Origin: Bactrocera neohumeralis | Lineage: Eukaryota; Arthropoda; Insecta; Diptera; Tephritidae | Reading direction: 5' to 3' | Length of the DNA stretch: 64,000 nt | NCBI RefSeq assembly: GCF_024586455.1 | Contig: NC_065923.1 | Location: 39,294,370 to 39,358,369 of the forward strand | In this document: positions 36,591 to 48,920 of the stretch, piece by piece | How positions within the stretch are numbered: position 1 is the first letter of the stretch | Layout of the letters: each line of letters begins with the position of its first letter | Made by a program: the position numbers and the translations under genes | Notes under the pieces: generated by a model | Databases searched by the model: none | The model's input: the letters and a program-made list of their open reading frames with translations, nothing else | Told to the model about the DNA's origin: nothing

Positions 36591-39500
36591 AACAACCATT
36601 AGGTGATAAAATTATATATATTTCTTGCCAATAAAATTATTTTTTCCTCATAAACTCTCATAGTGAATATTCATATTAAGCGTCTTCCTCAAGCTATTGC
36701 TAGCTTTTATTGTTTCGTTGTGCATTTTATGTCACAGGAGAAAGCACAGAACGCTCGTTCATAGCTATACTTGCCTGACCTTCCCTTTTGGTCAACGCAA
36801 AAGACAAGAACAAATTATGCATAAATATGCAGCAGTTCCTTTACTCTTTTCTTTCTTCGGAATGTATTTCACCCTTTTCCAAGGGTTCAATACTCAGCCC
36901 TCGAACGAATAATTTATTAGTGAAAGCGCCTTTGTGGCCATTTGAAATTATTTGTTGACCTATTTTTCTGTTGGTTGGTTTTCTATGCTCTTTTTTTCCT
37001 GTTTGCAAAGACAGTGAATTTCGGTTAAGTATCAATTGAGAACTAATCGGAGGCTTTAATCGTTTGACGTCATCGTTTGCCTGAATAGAGAAAATAAAAG
37101 TTTACACTGCCGCGTTGGTGTCTTTGTTCATTTAGGATTCGGTAATTAAGGTGAGTGGGTGTTTGGTTTTCCGCATTACCTTGGAGCTGGCTGAGAATGT
37201 AGGAGTTTCGTTTTCGAACTTATTATACAGATATACCGCCTTGAATGAATACAACCATATTTAGAAATACTTCAATGTTCATATGAATAAAATGCGACAG
37301 TTTCTTAAGATCGATTGCAGTCTAAATTAGCATTACTGGATTGTAATTTGTCGTGGGATAAGCTCTTTATTATGAAATTTGTTATAAATCAGGTTAGAAA
37401 AATTTCAAGATTTTCAAGATATAAAGCTAAAGGCTAAAATTTGTAAATCTGCGTTTTTGAATTGCTCTTTACTTGTTATCTGTTGCATGCAAGTTCATTA
37501 GACTGTTGGTTCTTTGAAAAGAAATAATTTTCTCTCCCTCTAATAGTAACAGCCTCCTCTTGATGCATCACTGCAAATTCGATATAATCACCAGCATAAT
37601 ACTTCCTCAAACATTAGATTTGAATTTTAATATTTTTTTTTTTTTTTGGCAACAAGCAATGTGTTATTGCTACTCATTCAGTATTTCCTCCCTCATGCGT
37701 ACGTAAACTTGTCCAGTAGCTGCACGCACAAAAGCAGCAAGCAACCCGCTACAAGCTTCATAGCTAACTCACAGCATAAAGAAATGGTCTAGAGCGTTGC
37801 AAATAAATTTGTTTATGATAAAATAAATACACGTGACCAGATGCAAATACTAAAGAAATACCATATTGCTATGGAGAAATAGTTGGGAACAAAGTTTTAG
37901 TGTACAAAAGTTAAAAATATTTAAGAAGCAAAGAATAAAGAAACACGAAAGTAACAAATATATCGTGCGCTGAAATTAACACTCAAATAGAACTTGTGCT
38001 CTGATTTTGTTATAGATTTTTTCATATATTCAATCACTTACTACATGGTATGAAAAGTCATTTGCCTCAAAATACGGCTAACCTTTTCTCTAATCGTTGT
38101 TTATTGATTTTTTACCATTGGCGATGAAAATACACTATGTTCCATGTGAATTGCAGAAGTACTAGTTAAAATCGTAATGGCCAATTTGATGTCTTCGAGG
38201 CCTTGAACTGCCGATTGGATTCAGTTGTGTAATTATTTGTCCATGTTTCAGCCATTATAACGAACCAGAGCAGAAACTTTGAAAAAAATTACGTTTGCCT
38301 TAATTTTTAACTTCTTTTTTTATTCCAAGCATAATAGAAACTTGCCAAGCCGGACTTATACACGCAAAAATTGCATTATCCAATGGAAAACGAAATCATT
38401 ACTGTACTATTTTGTCATTTCATAAGCAATCTATGAGAATTATAGCTCTTGTATTTATTAAGCCTTATAATCCGTATACTCTCATAACAATCAAATTGCC
38501 ATAAATAATCACCATCCAGTTAGCGTTTAACAAACATGGTCGTCTTTGTTATGAGGCAAATAACATCAGAATCATCATAGTTCCAACCATCATTAATAAT
38601 CACATTGAGACAACAACAATACTCAAGAACCATTTCATATAACTGCATTTGCAAATTTCTGCAGAAACTGTCCAAATATCTCCCAATGGCCACCATTCGC
38701 AGACAAAACAATCTTTGAACATTATCAACAATGTTTAGCTCTAACACGTCTTCCGTTATCACATTCACAGTTCGCCAACTAAATTTGGTTATCATATGAC
38801 TAAAATGATGCTTTTCAAATATTACGCGTTTTTTAGGTTGATTATGGATCGCGATGAGAACAGTGCCAGAAATTCAAATATCGATGCCATACAAATTTTG
38901 ATACTTACATATATATAATACCCTTACTAATTTTTATCGGTGATCTAGTTATGACGGTTTATTCTAATTCTGATAAATGCAAAAACGAAAGAGAAATGTT
39001 AAAGAAAATGAAGTTGAATACGAACCGAAATATCAAAGTTTATGTACTCGTGGAGAAATACCGTTGCAATTTCTTCTACATTGTGACAAAGAAGCAAATT
39101 TCACGGGTAAATGATATTTCAAAACAAAAAATGCTAAATTAGTAGGACAGTCCTTAATTACTACGATAAATATGAGTGCGATCTGTCAACCAAACTGTTT
39201 ACACAAAAAAAAAAAAAAAACTCACTGAAGGAACTGAACTCCATCCCAAAAAGTGCTTATGAAAAGTCTTTCGAGAAATGAAAAAATCGTTGGCTTAAGT
39301 GTAATACATTTGGTGGGGATTACTTTGAAGGAGACAAAAAAAATATTCATGAATAATTAAATATTATGCGTTTATTTACAACTTCCGGGTTCTTTTTTGT
39401 CACAGCGTTAATACTTAAACATCTTTATATCTATGTGCATACACGTGTATTTGAACTTGAGCTTAAGCTTAACAAATATATATATGTAAAGTGTTGTCAG

Positions 39501-40370
39501 AAAAAACATAGTTTAGGTCTGTTTATATCTTTGGTTATCATATTTTCAATGTTTCATATTATATTCGTTTATATGTATATACATATATTTATTATTACTG
39601 CTACTTTTGTATTGATAGCACGAAATCTCTCAAGCCTCCATTTTAAAACGCAAATTGAAGAGGTTCCATCGACTACACGATTCAATCAGCAATCAAAATG
39701 TCCACAGCTGACAGCGACAATTAAATGTGTGGAGTAAAGAGAAACACAAATATAATTGGAATTTTGCGTGGCTTGTCAAAAAGCACAGCCAACAGGGAAA
39801 CCTGTTATGATGGACAACCTTGAAGGATTTGTCACCATTAGCACAAATTGACGAAGTAAACAAGAAGTGCAACAATAAACGAATGAGCGGTCTCTACGTG
39901 ATAAAATGTGACTTCGAACGAATTGTATGAAAGACCTCAGTGAATTTACATTTTATGTGTGTATGTATGAGTTTCATCATTCATAAAATTTTTTTTTCAT
40001 TGAGTTATAAAATTCATAAGAAATAAAAAATTTTCCCAAAAATAATCAAAATATAACTGTTAATATCTTTTAAACTTTTGGGTTTACGAAAAAATCATAA
40101 TAGACCTTTTTTGTAGAGCATTCAATTTCCTACCAAATCTAAGGAACAAGATTTTTTTCAAGTAGTTGGAAGCAAGATATAAATTTTTCTATCTGATAAT
40201 AAGAAAAAATAGAATACTGTATGTAGGAGGACCTTCCCGTTACAATTAAAAACTCATGTTTGGAGAGGCTTTCTTAGAGGTCTCTAGGAACCTATTTTTC
40301 CGAGTACCAAACGAAAAAAATTTTTTTTTTTTTTAAATCACTCGGTGTCTACGCCAAATTAATTAATATA
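36591..40370. other. unassigned DNA, largest stretch without a recognised element
   Basis: 3.8 kb with no recognised gene or repeat. Frames of 91 codons (38795-38520, minus) and 123 codons (39366-39737, plus, hydrophobic) match nothing. Near 40345 a short ggtgtctacgccaaatt resembles the RTE 3' end, but 17 bp is too little to call. Confidence 0.35.
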
Positions 40371-40828
40371 TTGGTAGCCGGAAAGTCTTTTCGTATTTCT
40401 CAATAGATATCATTGCAGTCGTATATAGTATCTCTAGTGCTAGCAATCACATTGTGTCATACCGTACAGTGTTGGAAAAGTGAAGCTTCATTCAAACAAA
40501 AAAAATTAAATTCGGTGAAGTTGGAAAAAAAAAGTTAAAGCTGTTCAAAAATGAGCGAAAATAATGAAGAAATTCACTATATTTTAAATTTTTGTGTAGC
40601 AAAGGAAGAATGCCATGCAATCCACCAATGAAAGTTGTGAAGTTTACGGAGACGATGCCGTATCAGTTCGTGTAGCACAACAATGCTTCCGTTCTGGAAA
40701 TTTCGAAATTTCGATTTATACTGATGGAAAAATGTTTCTAGCGGAAAAATGGCAAAACGTTGTTGACTAAAATAGTACATATTTTTTTATATATTTATAA
40801 GTAAAAGAAGACTTTTTCGAATACCCAA
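40371..40828 (+). mobile_element. mariner-derived MITE, copy 1
   Basis: Flanked by TA on both sides. The ends ttggtagccggaaagtcttt and (reversed) ttgggtattcgaaaaagtct are inverted repeats. The interior encodes only the first HTH of a mariner transposase (MSENNEEIHY at about 40551, then after a shift VRVAQQCFRSGNF) joined directly to the protein's last residues (TDGKMFLAEKWQNVVD, stop near 40768). All catalytic residues are missing. The same join is in the copy at 62314-62800. Confidence 0.8.
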
Positions 40829-41221
40829 TATTTCATACAACATTTGCCAACTTTTGACATAATGGGATTTCCATTAACCTTACCCCCTGGTTACATTATT
40901 TATAGTACTACCACTGCTTATCGTCGTTAGTCTTCTTTTCGCACCTTCGCAGGCAATCGCTACATTACTGTGCACAAAAAAATTTCGTCATTGCTGCAGA
41001 TGTCTGTAAAATTATGACTACAAATTGAATGGAACTGAGAGCGACTCACAAGGAGCGGTAGTTATTTGAATATGCAAATAAAGCAGTAATGTGGTTGTGA
41101 AAATATAAATATTCAGGAAGTATCACACAGATGCTGCGGTGAATATTCCACAGATATTTCTGTTCATTGATACACCACAGTCAAGCGTAAACCATTTCTA
41201 AAATATTAAAATATTATCAAA
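40829..41221. other. unassigned DNA
   Basis: Nothing recognised. Confidence 0.4.
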
Positions 41222-41375
41222 AAATAGTAAGACTTCGTTCATAATTTTAAAATTTTTCATTTATTCTTCAAAAAAACGTCTTGTAATCCCCCATGACTTC
41301 AATACACTTATGTCAACATTTTTTATTTAGTTATTATTTATCACTGCGCGTAGCGCTTCACCTTTAATGTCTTCG
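41222..41375 (-). mobile_element. mariner 3' end fragment, minus strand
   Basis: aaaaaatagtaagacttcgt and the following 130 bp match, reversed, the 3' end of the mariners at 4818-5503 and 49940-50134. Confidence 0.6.
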
Positions 41376-43039
41376 AGTGACTAAGAACCGGAGCTGTCGT
41401 TTGGGTTTGCTGAATAAGCAAATTAGCGTTGAGCCCTACACTATTTTATATAGCATATTCAAAGCTTTTATGACATTTATTATAAAGAAGAGTTGGAATC
41501 TCAATATGAGATCTTCATTAAAAAATCGAAAAAAGTTTATATTAATACAAGAAAAGTAGATTAATTAAAGGACCTTTCACAAAGCAAGAGTCACAACTGT
41601 AGTTGCAACTCTAAATGTAAAATAGTGCTAGTATGCGACAAATATTACCAATTGTGAGCAAAAATTTTACATACGTGCATACCTACGTGACGAAATGGAA
41701 ACATTTTTGTAAAACACCATAAAAAGTGGAAAAAGGAAACTGAATAGAGAAAGAATTTAAATAAAAGCGCAACTGACTGACTGTTGGAACAGCTGTTGTG
41801 TGAAACATTTGCATAAAACTCGATTGTGCTCGTAACGTGAGCTTCGTGACAAATATCGAAGCTTTAGTAGCATTAGAGAGTTTTCTTCAAAGCGAGCACA
41901 ATTTGTACTAACTCAAGAGAATTTGAAATATCTAAAAAATATTAAAGGTGCTAAAAACCGTTTTTTGTTGTTAGCCTAGAACTTACAAATAAATTAGTGT
42001 ACTCGGTACCATGAGTACTACGGGTGACTCAAGTAGAGGTACTTTTTCCATTAACCCTGTAATGTATTTTTGTTCAGTTTGTTTGTCATTTCATAATGGA
42101 AAGACTTACGCCTGAATAACGTTTACAATTCGTTCAACTCTGTTCTCATTAACCATCATAAATATACGGTGTACCACTACAATGAAAAGGTCACGGTTAA
42201 TTCCCTTCTTGTAAATGCTCAAAGAGAAATTTGTCAACAAAAAGTTTATGTACTCATTGTATTTACTATTTATTTTTCTAAGAAATAATTGAATAGCTTG
42301 AGGAATTCTCATTGCCCTCAACATGCATTTTTCGACAATTAAAGTGCTTGACTCGATTTTGGAATTTTCACTACGAAGTGTATGCCACCCGCCGCAAAAG
42401 CAAAAGGACGTTCTGGAGAATTTGTCATTCCATTTTTCTTTTCCTAAAAACATAAATATTAATAAAGGGAGAGATGGCGTGCTCTCGTAGAAATTTATTC
42501 CTTCTTGCTATACAATGCACTTTGAAATTATAACTATAAGAAAATTAAAGCAATTCATAACAATAATTTTGAAATTGTAATCAAAAATTCAAAACGCGCT
42601 AATGAACTTGTAGTGGTGGTTCTATTTGTGGTTTTGAGTTGTATACAAGTATATTAACTTTCTCAAAAAAGTTCATTTTAACGAAACCTATGCTGAATTC
42701 GTTCCCATGCCATTAATATAATATTTGATGCCGTATTAGTATTGGGTTGCGAAATTGAAGCTAGGAATTGGCAAAGGAATGTTTTACTGATTAAAGAAGA
42801 CAATAATTAAGCTTTTATAATATATATATGTATGTGAGGTACAAACACACCGACGAAAGTCATTTTATTATTTTTAATATCGAGTCGCAGGCTCTGAGTT
42901 TCATAACTTACATATTGACAGGATTTAGTAGAACTTCTAACCTGATTTGGATCATTTTATGATTAGCAGAATTGTAAAATAACGTTCAACATTTAATAGT
43001 TTACAAGATACATGTTTATGATATAACCTTCAAATACAC
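41376..43039. other. unassigned DNA
   Basis: A 115-codon minus frame (42453-42106) is unrecognised; nothing else seen. Confidence 0.35.
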
Positions 43040-43225
43040 TATATATACTTTATACTATCGCAACCTGTTGCTACAGATCATAATAGCTTTCCCCAAATAA
43101 CGTTTGTTTGTATCATCTTAAACTAATGGAGACTGATAGGTGGGGTATCTGGGGTTTGAACTTCTTTAAAGGTTTAATACTATATATGCCAAACTTGTTC
43201 AGAATAAATGTTGCTAATGATGAAT
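43040..43225 (+). repeat. DINE-1/mini-me-like repeat, family B, 5' fragment
   Basis: tttatactatcgcaacctgt followed by aacgtttgtttgtatcatct matches the beginning of the repeat at 30268. Confidence 0.55.
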
Positions 43226-43599
43226 ACTGTTCGCCTCGGAGTTGATTCATCCTGGTTAACGCTAAATCACGTGCGGCCTTCACGACTTTACCAAATCCTT
43301 AACTAAATTGTAGCTTTGACTTGGATTACTAATAGGAACACATTTTTCTTTGGATTTCGGTTGGAACATTAAAGGCCGGAGGCGGATAGCGCCTCTGAGT
43401 TTAGTCCATTTTAGTAACGAATTTTATTTGACAAATTTACCGAGAATAAGACGAAATCGTGAGGTGAAAGAGGCTAGGAACCAACACCCAGATCTATTCC
43501 TGTGAATTTAGAACCCATACTGATAGAACCGCCACTCGCCAAGACTAGTAAAGGTGCAACTTATCTAACTACCTACCACATCAATATGTTAACCAAAAA
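43226..43599. other. unassigned DNA
   Basis: Nothing recognised. Confidence 0.35.
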
Positions 43600-43846
43600 A
43601 TCTATTTGCTCAAAGATCTCGCAATAGGAGGCCAAAATTATGTGCCGCCAACTCTTAGTTTTTGCACCACATTAATACACCCTTCGTGGACTTATTTAAT
43701 TCGTCGTGAGTTTTTCGCCAAATTTTCAACCAATATCGTGCCCAAGGTCATCATATTCAACTGACTTAGCTCCCTGTGACTTTTGGCTATTCAGCAAACT
43801 CAAACGATCGCTCCGTGGAAACCGTTTTGAGCCAAATGAAGATATT
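43600..43846 (+). pseudogene. mariner transposase, 5' side of an interrupted remnant
   Basis: Broken frames give RNRRPKLCAANS, FLHH, then REFFAKFSTNIV, and finally STDLAPCDFWLFSKLKRSLR with GNRFEPNEDI. The last two blocks hold the third catalytic aspartate region and the start of the C-terminal tail. The frame stops at 43846, exactly where the Harbinger element begins, and continues at 49940. The first half of the transposase is missing. Confidence 0.85.
43844..43846 (+). repeat. 3-bp target duplication of the Harbinger element, left
   Basis: ATT here and ATT at 49940-49942 flank the inverted repeats; three base pairs is the usual length for PIF/Harbinger. Confidence 0.8.
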
Positions 43847-45058
43847 CAGCCCTATTCTGCATTTCTATTACGTTCCCGCATTCCGCTCCGCATCGATTGG
43901 AATTAGGTAGTCCGAGTTACGATGGAATCGAAACAAAATGAGGAAGAGCGATAACCTTTTCGAAATCAGCTGTTTGCCTTGGAATGTGTGAAATTGAAAC
44001 ATAATAAAGCAAACAGATATAAATTTGTGGAAAAACTATTGGTGCTTAAATAAATAAATTAAATATATAATTGCGTAATGGAATCGATAGCCGCGGCGAT
44101 ATTTCTTGAGGAGGACGGCAACGCATCCGAGAATACTGACGCGAAAGTTGAAAGAAGAAGATTGCGAGATATGTGTGATCCATTTCAGATGAGTGACGAA
44201 TTGTAAGAAATTGAGTTTGAAAGTGAAAAATCTTAATTCATTGATTTACTTACTTAGATTCAAAAAAACTTTAGACTTAATAAGGACGCTTTCAAGTATG
44301 TCCTAGATACTTTTGCGGAAGAAACTCAACAAAGTACTTTAACGTCGTTATCTCCGCTTAATCGCGTAGTGGCTGCTTTGAGATTTTTTGTAGAAGGCAG
44401 TTACCAACATGGAGTTGGTACTGATTATAATGTCGGAATGGGTCAGTCAACTGTGTCAAAGTCACTGGTTCATTTTTTCGAAGTCATGCAACGAAAGCTT
44501 TGCCCTGAGTGGGTCAAATTTGACCAGAGTGAAGAGGAAAAAATGCAAGCGAAGCAAGAGTTTTATGCGAAGGCTAGTTTCCCAGGAGTCATTATGTGTG
44601 TTGATGGTACGCACATAAAAAGCGTGAAGCCATCTGAAGAGGGGTTTCTATATTACAATAGAAAAGGATTTTATAGCATCAATGCTATGGTGGTGAGAAT
44701 AATGTTCATCGCATCAGTGCCATAATTCAAAATTCATTAGTTTTATAAATTTTATTTCACTTTTCAGGTGTGCGCACAACATAATGCATAAAAAAAGCAT
44801 TGATGCCAGGTATCCTGGGTGCAATCACGACTCGCATGTATGGGGCTTAAGCAAGCTGAGATCGCATATGGAACGGCGATATCGGGAAGGTGAAGGAAAC
44901 GCGTGGCTGTTAGGTATTTATTTATATACGTTTGTTAAAGTAAGTTTTGAATAGTTATTCGCTTTATTAACCGGTGATGCGGGGTATCCATTGCAGCCTT
45001 GGCTAATGACTCCGTATCGATCTGTAACTCAAGGCAGTCCGCAAAGTAATTACAACAT

Positions 45059-45068
45059 GCGGCAGTCC
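45059..45068 (+). repeat. 10-bp target duplication of the RTE, left copy
   Basis: gcggcagtcc, identical to 48274-48283, immediately outside the RTE 3' tail. Confidence 0.9.
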
Positions 45069-48000
45069 TTCTTCTTCTTAATTGGCGTAGAAACCGCTTA
45101 AGCGATTATAGCCGAGTTAACAACAGAGCGCCAGTCGTTTCTTCTTTTCGCTACGTGGCGCCAATTGGATATTCCAAGCGAAGCCAGGTCCTTCTCCACT
45201 TGGTCCTACCAACGGAGTGGAGGTCTTCCTCTTCTCTGCTTCTCCCAGCAGTACTTTACCGTCGATCTTTTCAGAGCTGGAGTGTTTTCGTCCATCCGGA
45301 CAACATGACCTAGCCAGCGTAGCCGCTGTCTTTCAATTCGCTGAACTATGTCGATGTCGTCGTATATCTCGTACAGCTCATCGTTCCATCGAATGCGGTA
45401 TTCGCCGTGGCTAACACGCAAAGGACCATAAATCTTTCGCAGAACTTTTCTCTCGAAAACTCGCAGCGTCGACTCATCCGTTGTTGACATCGTCCAAGAC
45501 TCTGCACCATACAGCAGGACGGGAATTATGAGTGACTTATAGAGTTTGGTTTTTATTTGTCGAGAGAGGACTTTGCTTCTCAATTGCCTACTCAGTCCGA
45601 AGTAGCACCTGTTGGCAAGAGTTATCCTGCGTTTGGATTTCAAGGCTGACATTGTTTGGTGTTTACGCTGGGTGTTTACGCAAAGTTATGACTGTTCAAC
45701 GGCGAAACCAAGTCGCGATGAGCATCTGTTCTTTGATGACGGAGATATTTCGTCTTGCCCTCGTTCACTGCCAGACCCATTTTCTGTGCTTCCTTGTCCA
45801 GCCTGGAGAAAGCTGAACTAACGGCGCGGGTGTTGAGGCCGATGATATCAATATCATCGGCATACGCCAACAGCTGTACACTCTTATAGAAGATAGTACC
45901 TTCTCTATTTAGTTCTGCGGCTCGAACTATTTTCTCCAAAAGCAGGTTGAAAAAGCCGCACGATAGGGAATCGCCTTGTCTGAAACCTCGTTTGGTATCG
46001 AACGGCTCGGAGAGGTCCTTCCCGATCCTGACGGATTTTGGTGTTACTTAACGTCAGTTTACACAGCCGTATTAGTTTTGCGGGGATACCAAATTCAGAC
46101 ATCGCCGCATAAAGGCAGCTCCTTTTCGTGCTGTCGAAAGCAGCTTTGAAATCGACGAAGAGGTGGTGTGTGTCGATTCTCCTTTCACGGGTCTTTTCCA
46201 AGATTTAGGGCATATCTGGTCGGTTGTTGATTTTCCAGGTCTGAAGCCACACTGATAAGGTCCAATCAGTTTGTTGACGGTGGGCTTTAATCTTTCACAC
46301 AATACGCTCGATAGAACCTTATATGCGATGTTGAGGAGGCTAATCCCACGGTAGTTGACGCAGATTGTGGGGTCTCCTTTTTTATAGATTGGGCAGAGCA
46401 CACTTCAATTCCAATCGTTGGGCAGGCTTTCGTCCGACCATATTTTGCAAAGAAGCTGATGCATGCTCCTTATCAGTTCTTCGCCGTCGTGTTTGAATAG
46501 CCGGTAATCCGTCGGCCCCTGCCACTTTGTTGTTCTTCAGGCGGGCAATTGCTATTCGAACTTCTTCATGGTCGAGTAATGGAACGTCTGCTCCATCGTC
46601 ATCGATTAGGGAATCGGGTTCTCCTTCTCCTGGTGTTGTGCGTTCACTGCCATTCAGCAGGCTGCAGAAGTGTTCCCTCCGTAATTTAAGTATGCTCTGG
46701 GCATCAGTGACTAGATCACCTTTGGGGGTTCTACAAGAGTATGCTCGGTCTTGAAACCTTCTTAAAGCCGCCACATTTTTTCGTAGCCTTTTCGAGCATT
46801 ACCCCAGTCGGCCAGCTTATCAAGCTCTTCGTACTCACGCATTTCAGCCTCTTTCTTCTTCTGTCTACAATTGCGTCTCGCTTCCCTCTTCAACTCTCGG
46901 TATCTATCCCATCCCGCACGTGTAGTGGTCGATCGTAACGTTGCGAGGTAGGCAGCCTGTTTTCTCTCCGCTGCGACACGGCACTCCTCGTCGTACCAGC
47001 TGTTCTTTTGCACTTTCCGAAAACCAATGGTTTCGGTTGCAGCTGTACGTAAGCAGTTTGAAATGCCGTCCCACAGTTCCCTATACCGAGTTGTTGACGA
47101 GTGCTCTCAGAGAGCAGGAAAAGTTCGGCTGTCTGTTGTGAGTGCCGCTGCTCGACGTCGAACCTTCCTTGTGTTTGGTGGCGCGCGTGTTTTGCTGCAC
47201 AGAGGCGGGTGCGAATCTTGGCTGCAACAAGATAGTGGTCCGAGTCGATGTTAGAACCTCGGAGCGCACGCACATCTAAAACACTGGAGACGTGTCTTCT
47301 GTCTATCACAACATGATCGATCTGGTTGGTAGTTTTTCGATCCGGAGACAGCCAGGTAGCTTGATGAATCTTCTTATGCTGGAATCTAGTACTACAGATA
47401 ACCATATTTCGGGCCCCGGCGAAGTCAATCAGCCTCAACCCATTTGGGGATGTTTCGTCGTGGAGGCTGAATTTACCGACCGTAGTGCCAAATATACCTT
47501 CTTTGCCCACCCTGGCGTTAAAGTCGCCAAGCACGATTTTGACATCGTGGCGGGGGCAGCTCTCATAAGCGCGCTCCAAGCGCTCATAGAAGGCATCTTT
47601 GGTCACATCGTCCTTCCCTTCCGTCGGGCGTGGGCGCAAATCAGCGATATGTTGAAGAACCTCGCTTTGATGCGGATTGTGGCTAGACGTTCATTCACCG
47701 CAGTGAATGATAGTACTCGGCGACGGAGTCTCTCTCCCACCACGAATCCTACACCAAACTTGCGCTCCTTTATATGGCCACTGTAGTAAATGTCACAAGG
47801 ACCTACTCGTCTCTGTCCTTGTCCCGTCCATCGCATTTCTTGGACGGCGGTGATGTCAGCCTTTGTCTTTACGAGGACATCAACCAGCTGGGCAGCGGCA
47901 CCTTCCCAATTAAGGGACCGGACATTCCAGGTGCATGCCCTCAATTCGTAGTCCTTATTTTGTTTGCCATGGTCGTCATCAAAAGGGGGGTCTCTCATCC

Positions 48001-48273
48001 GAGGCTGGTTGTAGCTCTTCACTGGGGGTGTTTTTTACGTGGCGGGTCCCAAACCCAGCGCACAACCCTTGTAGGGAATGTTTCGCCTTCTCACTTTAGC
48101 TCGCCTTCGAACGGATGTTCTTAGGCTACCCAGAGGATACTTGGTCAAAGACTGGAAGTAGTGAGCTGCTTGAGCCATGTGTAAAAGAATCGTTTCTGGC
48201 CACTCCCAAGTGAATGGCGATCAGAGAACTTTCCTCACTTCGGTGAACTTCTACACATGACTCCATCCTCCAA
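45069..48273 (-). mobile_element. full-length RTE retrotransposon (endonuclease + RT)
   Basis: 3205 bp on the minus strand, the normal size of an RTE element. The 5' end is at 48273 (tggaggatgg); the 3' end is gcggtttctacgccaattaa plus a (GAA)n tail at 45069. One coding region, now split over several frames. Endonuclease: ACTWNVRSLNWEG, VQEMRW (48022-47603), then LGDFNARVG, TTNQIDHVVID, GSNIDSDHYLV (47639-46890). RT: RLKNNKVAGADGLPA, VNYRGISLLNIAYKVL, FVDFKAAFDSTKRSC, catalytic YADDIDIIGLN (about 45870). C-terminal part 45652-45206 (RQIKTKLYKSLIIPVLLYGA, LRWLGHVVRMDENTPAL). The endonuclease nicks target DNA and the RT copies the RNA there. Key residues survive, but at least six frame changes disable it. 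Predicted 'craniofacial development protein 2-like' annotations in insects are usually such endonucleases. Confidence 0.93.
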
Positions 48274-48283
48274 GCGGCAGTCC
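48274..48283 (+). repeat. 10-bp target duplication of the RTE, right copy
   Basis: gcggcagtcc, identical to 45059-45068. Confidence 0.9.
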
Positions 48284-48920
48284 ACATCAAGGAATATAGT
48301 AGAGCGGACGATTGGGGTATTGAAGAACCGTTTCCGATGCTTGTTGGGCGCTCGAGAACTACATTACTCACCACACAAAGTCAATCAAATAATAAACGTT
48401 GCCTGTGCTCTCCACAACATTTGCATTTACTACAAAGTGGAAGATTTGAAGGCAAGTGAATTTAATTTTGAAAGCCGTCAGGAAGAGGAGGAAGAAGAGC
48501 AAAGCAGTGACCCCGATTATACTTCCATAGCAAATCGTATTCGAAACAACATACTCTCTACTTTTTAATACATTTGAGAAACGAGTACAATAATAAAAAC
48601 ATCTTTATTAAATTCTTAATGTATGTATATATACTATTCGTATATTAAAAACATAATTTGCATTCAGTGCATTTCACAACTTGTAACTTAAAGATAATAA
48701 ATTGAATTCAGTTCATTCACAGCAGTTCAGTTCACAGCTTCTTTCTTAAAGATAATTGAAACAAAAAAACTAAAAACAACGTTCAGGCACAAAATTTAGG
48801 TTATTTACTAAATTACTTCGAATCTGATTTATAATTTGGATCTAACTTTAGCATCTGCATCTTTATTTCCACTTTTTCCCTTACCAATTCTTCCTTAATT
48901 TTATTGTGTCGTTTCTGTTC

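Larger units (their letters stand above)
44078..48568 (+). pseudogene. HARBI1-like: HARBI1-type DDE nuclease (Harbinger transposase), disrupted
   Basis: Exon 1 44078-44202 (MESIAAAIFLEEDG...), intron 44203-44274, exon 2 44275-44692, intron 44693-44767, exon 3 from 44768, a 60-bp gap 44914-44973 that looks like a third intron whose acceptor now reads CG, exon 4 44974-45068, continuing after the RTE at 48284-48568. Catalytic blocks: CVDGTHIKSV (D), YPGCNHDSHVW (D) and NIVERTIGVLKNRFRCLLG (E). In the family this nuclease cuts DNA at the element ends. Lesions: apparent 2-bp deletion at the start of exon 3, the bad acceptor, and the 3.2-kb insertion. With the insertion and one duplicate removed, the frame reads through YNMRQSTSRNIVERT. 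Exon borders are my inference. Confidence 0.88.

Noticed and set aside
39366..39737. Hydrophobic 123-codon frame that looks like a membrane protein
   Set aside because: AT-rich DNA gives F, I, Y and L codons, so apparent membrane helices are expected by chance.
40341..40363. Short match to the RTE 3' end before the mariner MITE
   Set aside because: Only about 17 bp agree and no tail follows; too little to call an insertion.
42106..42453. 115-codon minus-strand frame
   Set aside because: No recognisable motif; base composition equals the surroundings.
46527..48124. Several plus-strand frames of 65-164 codons
   Set aside because: They are antisense shadows of the RTE coding region, which is on the minus strand.
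48257..48568. A separate small gene encoding a HARBI1-like protein
   Set aside because: It is the last exon of the Harbinger transposase cut off by the RTE insertion.
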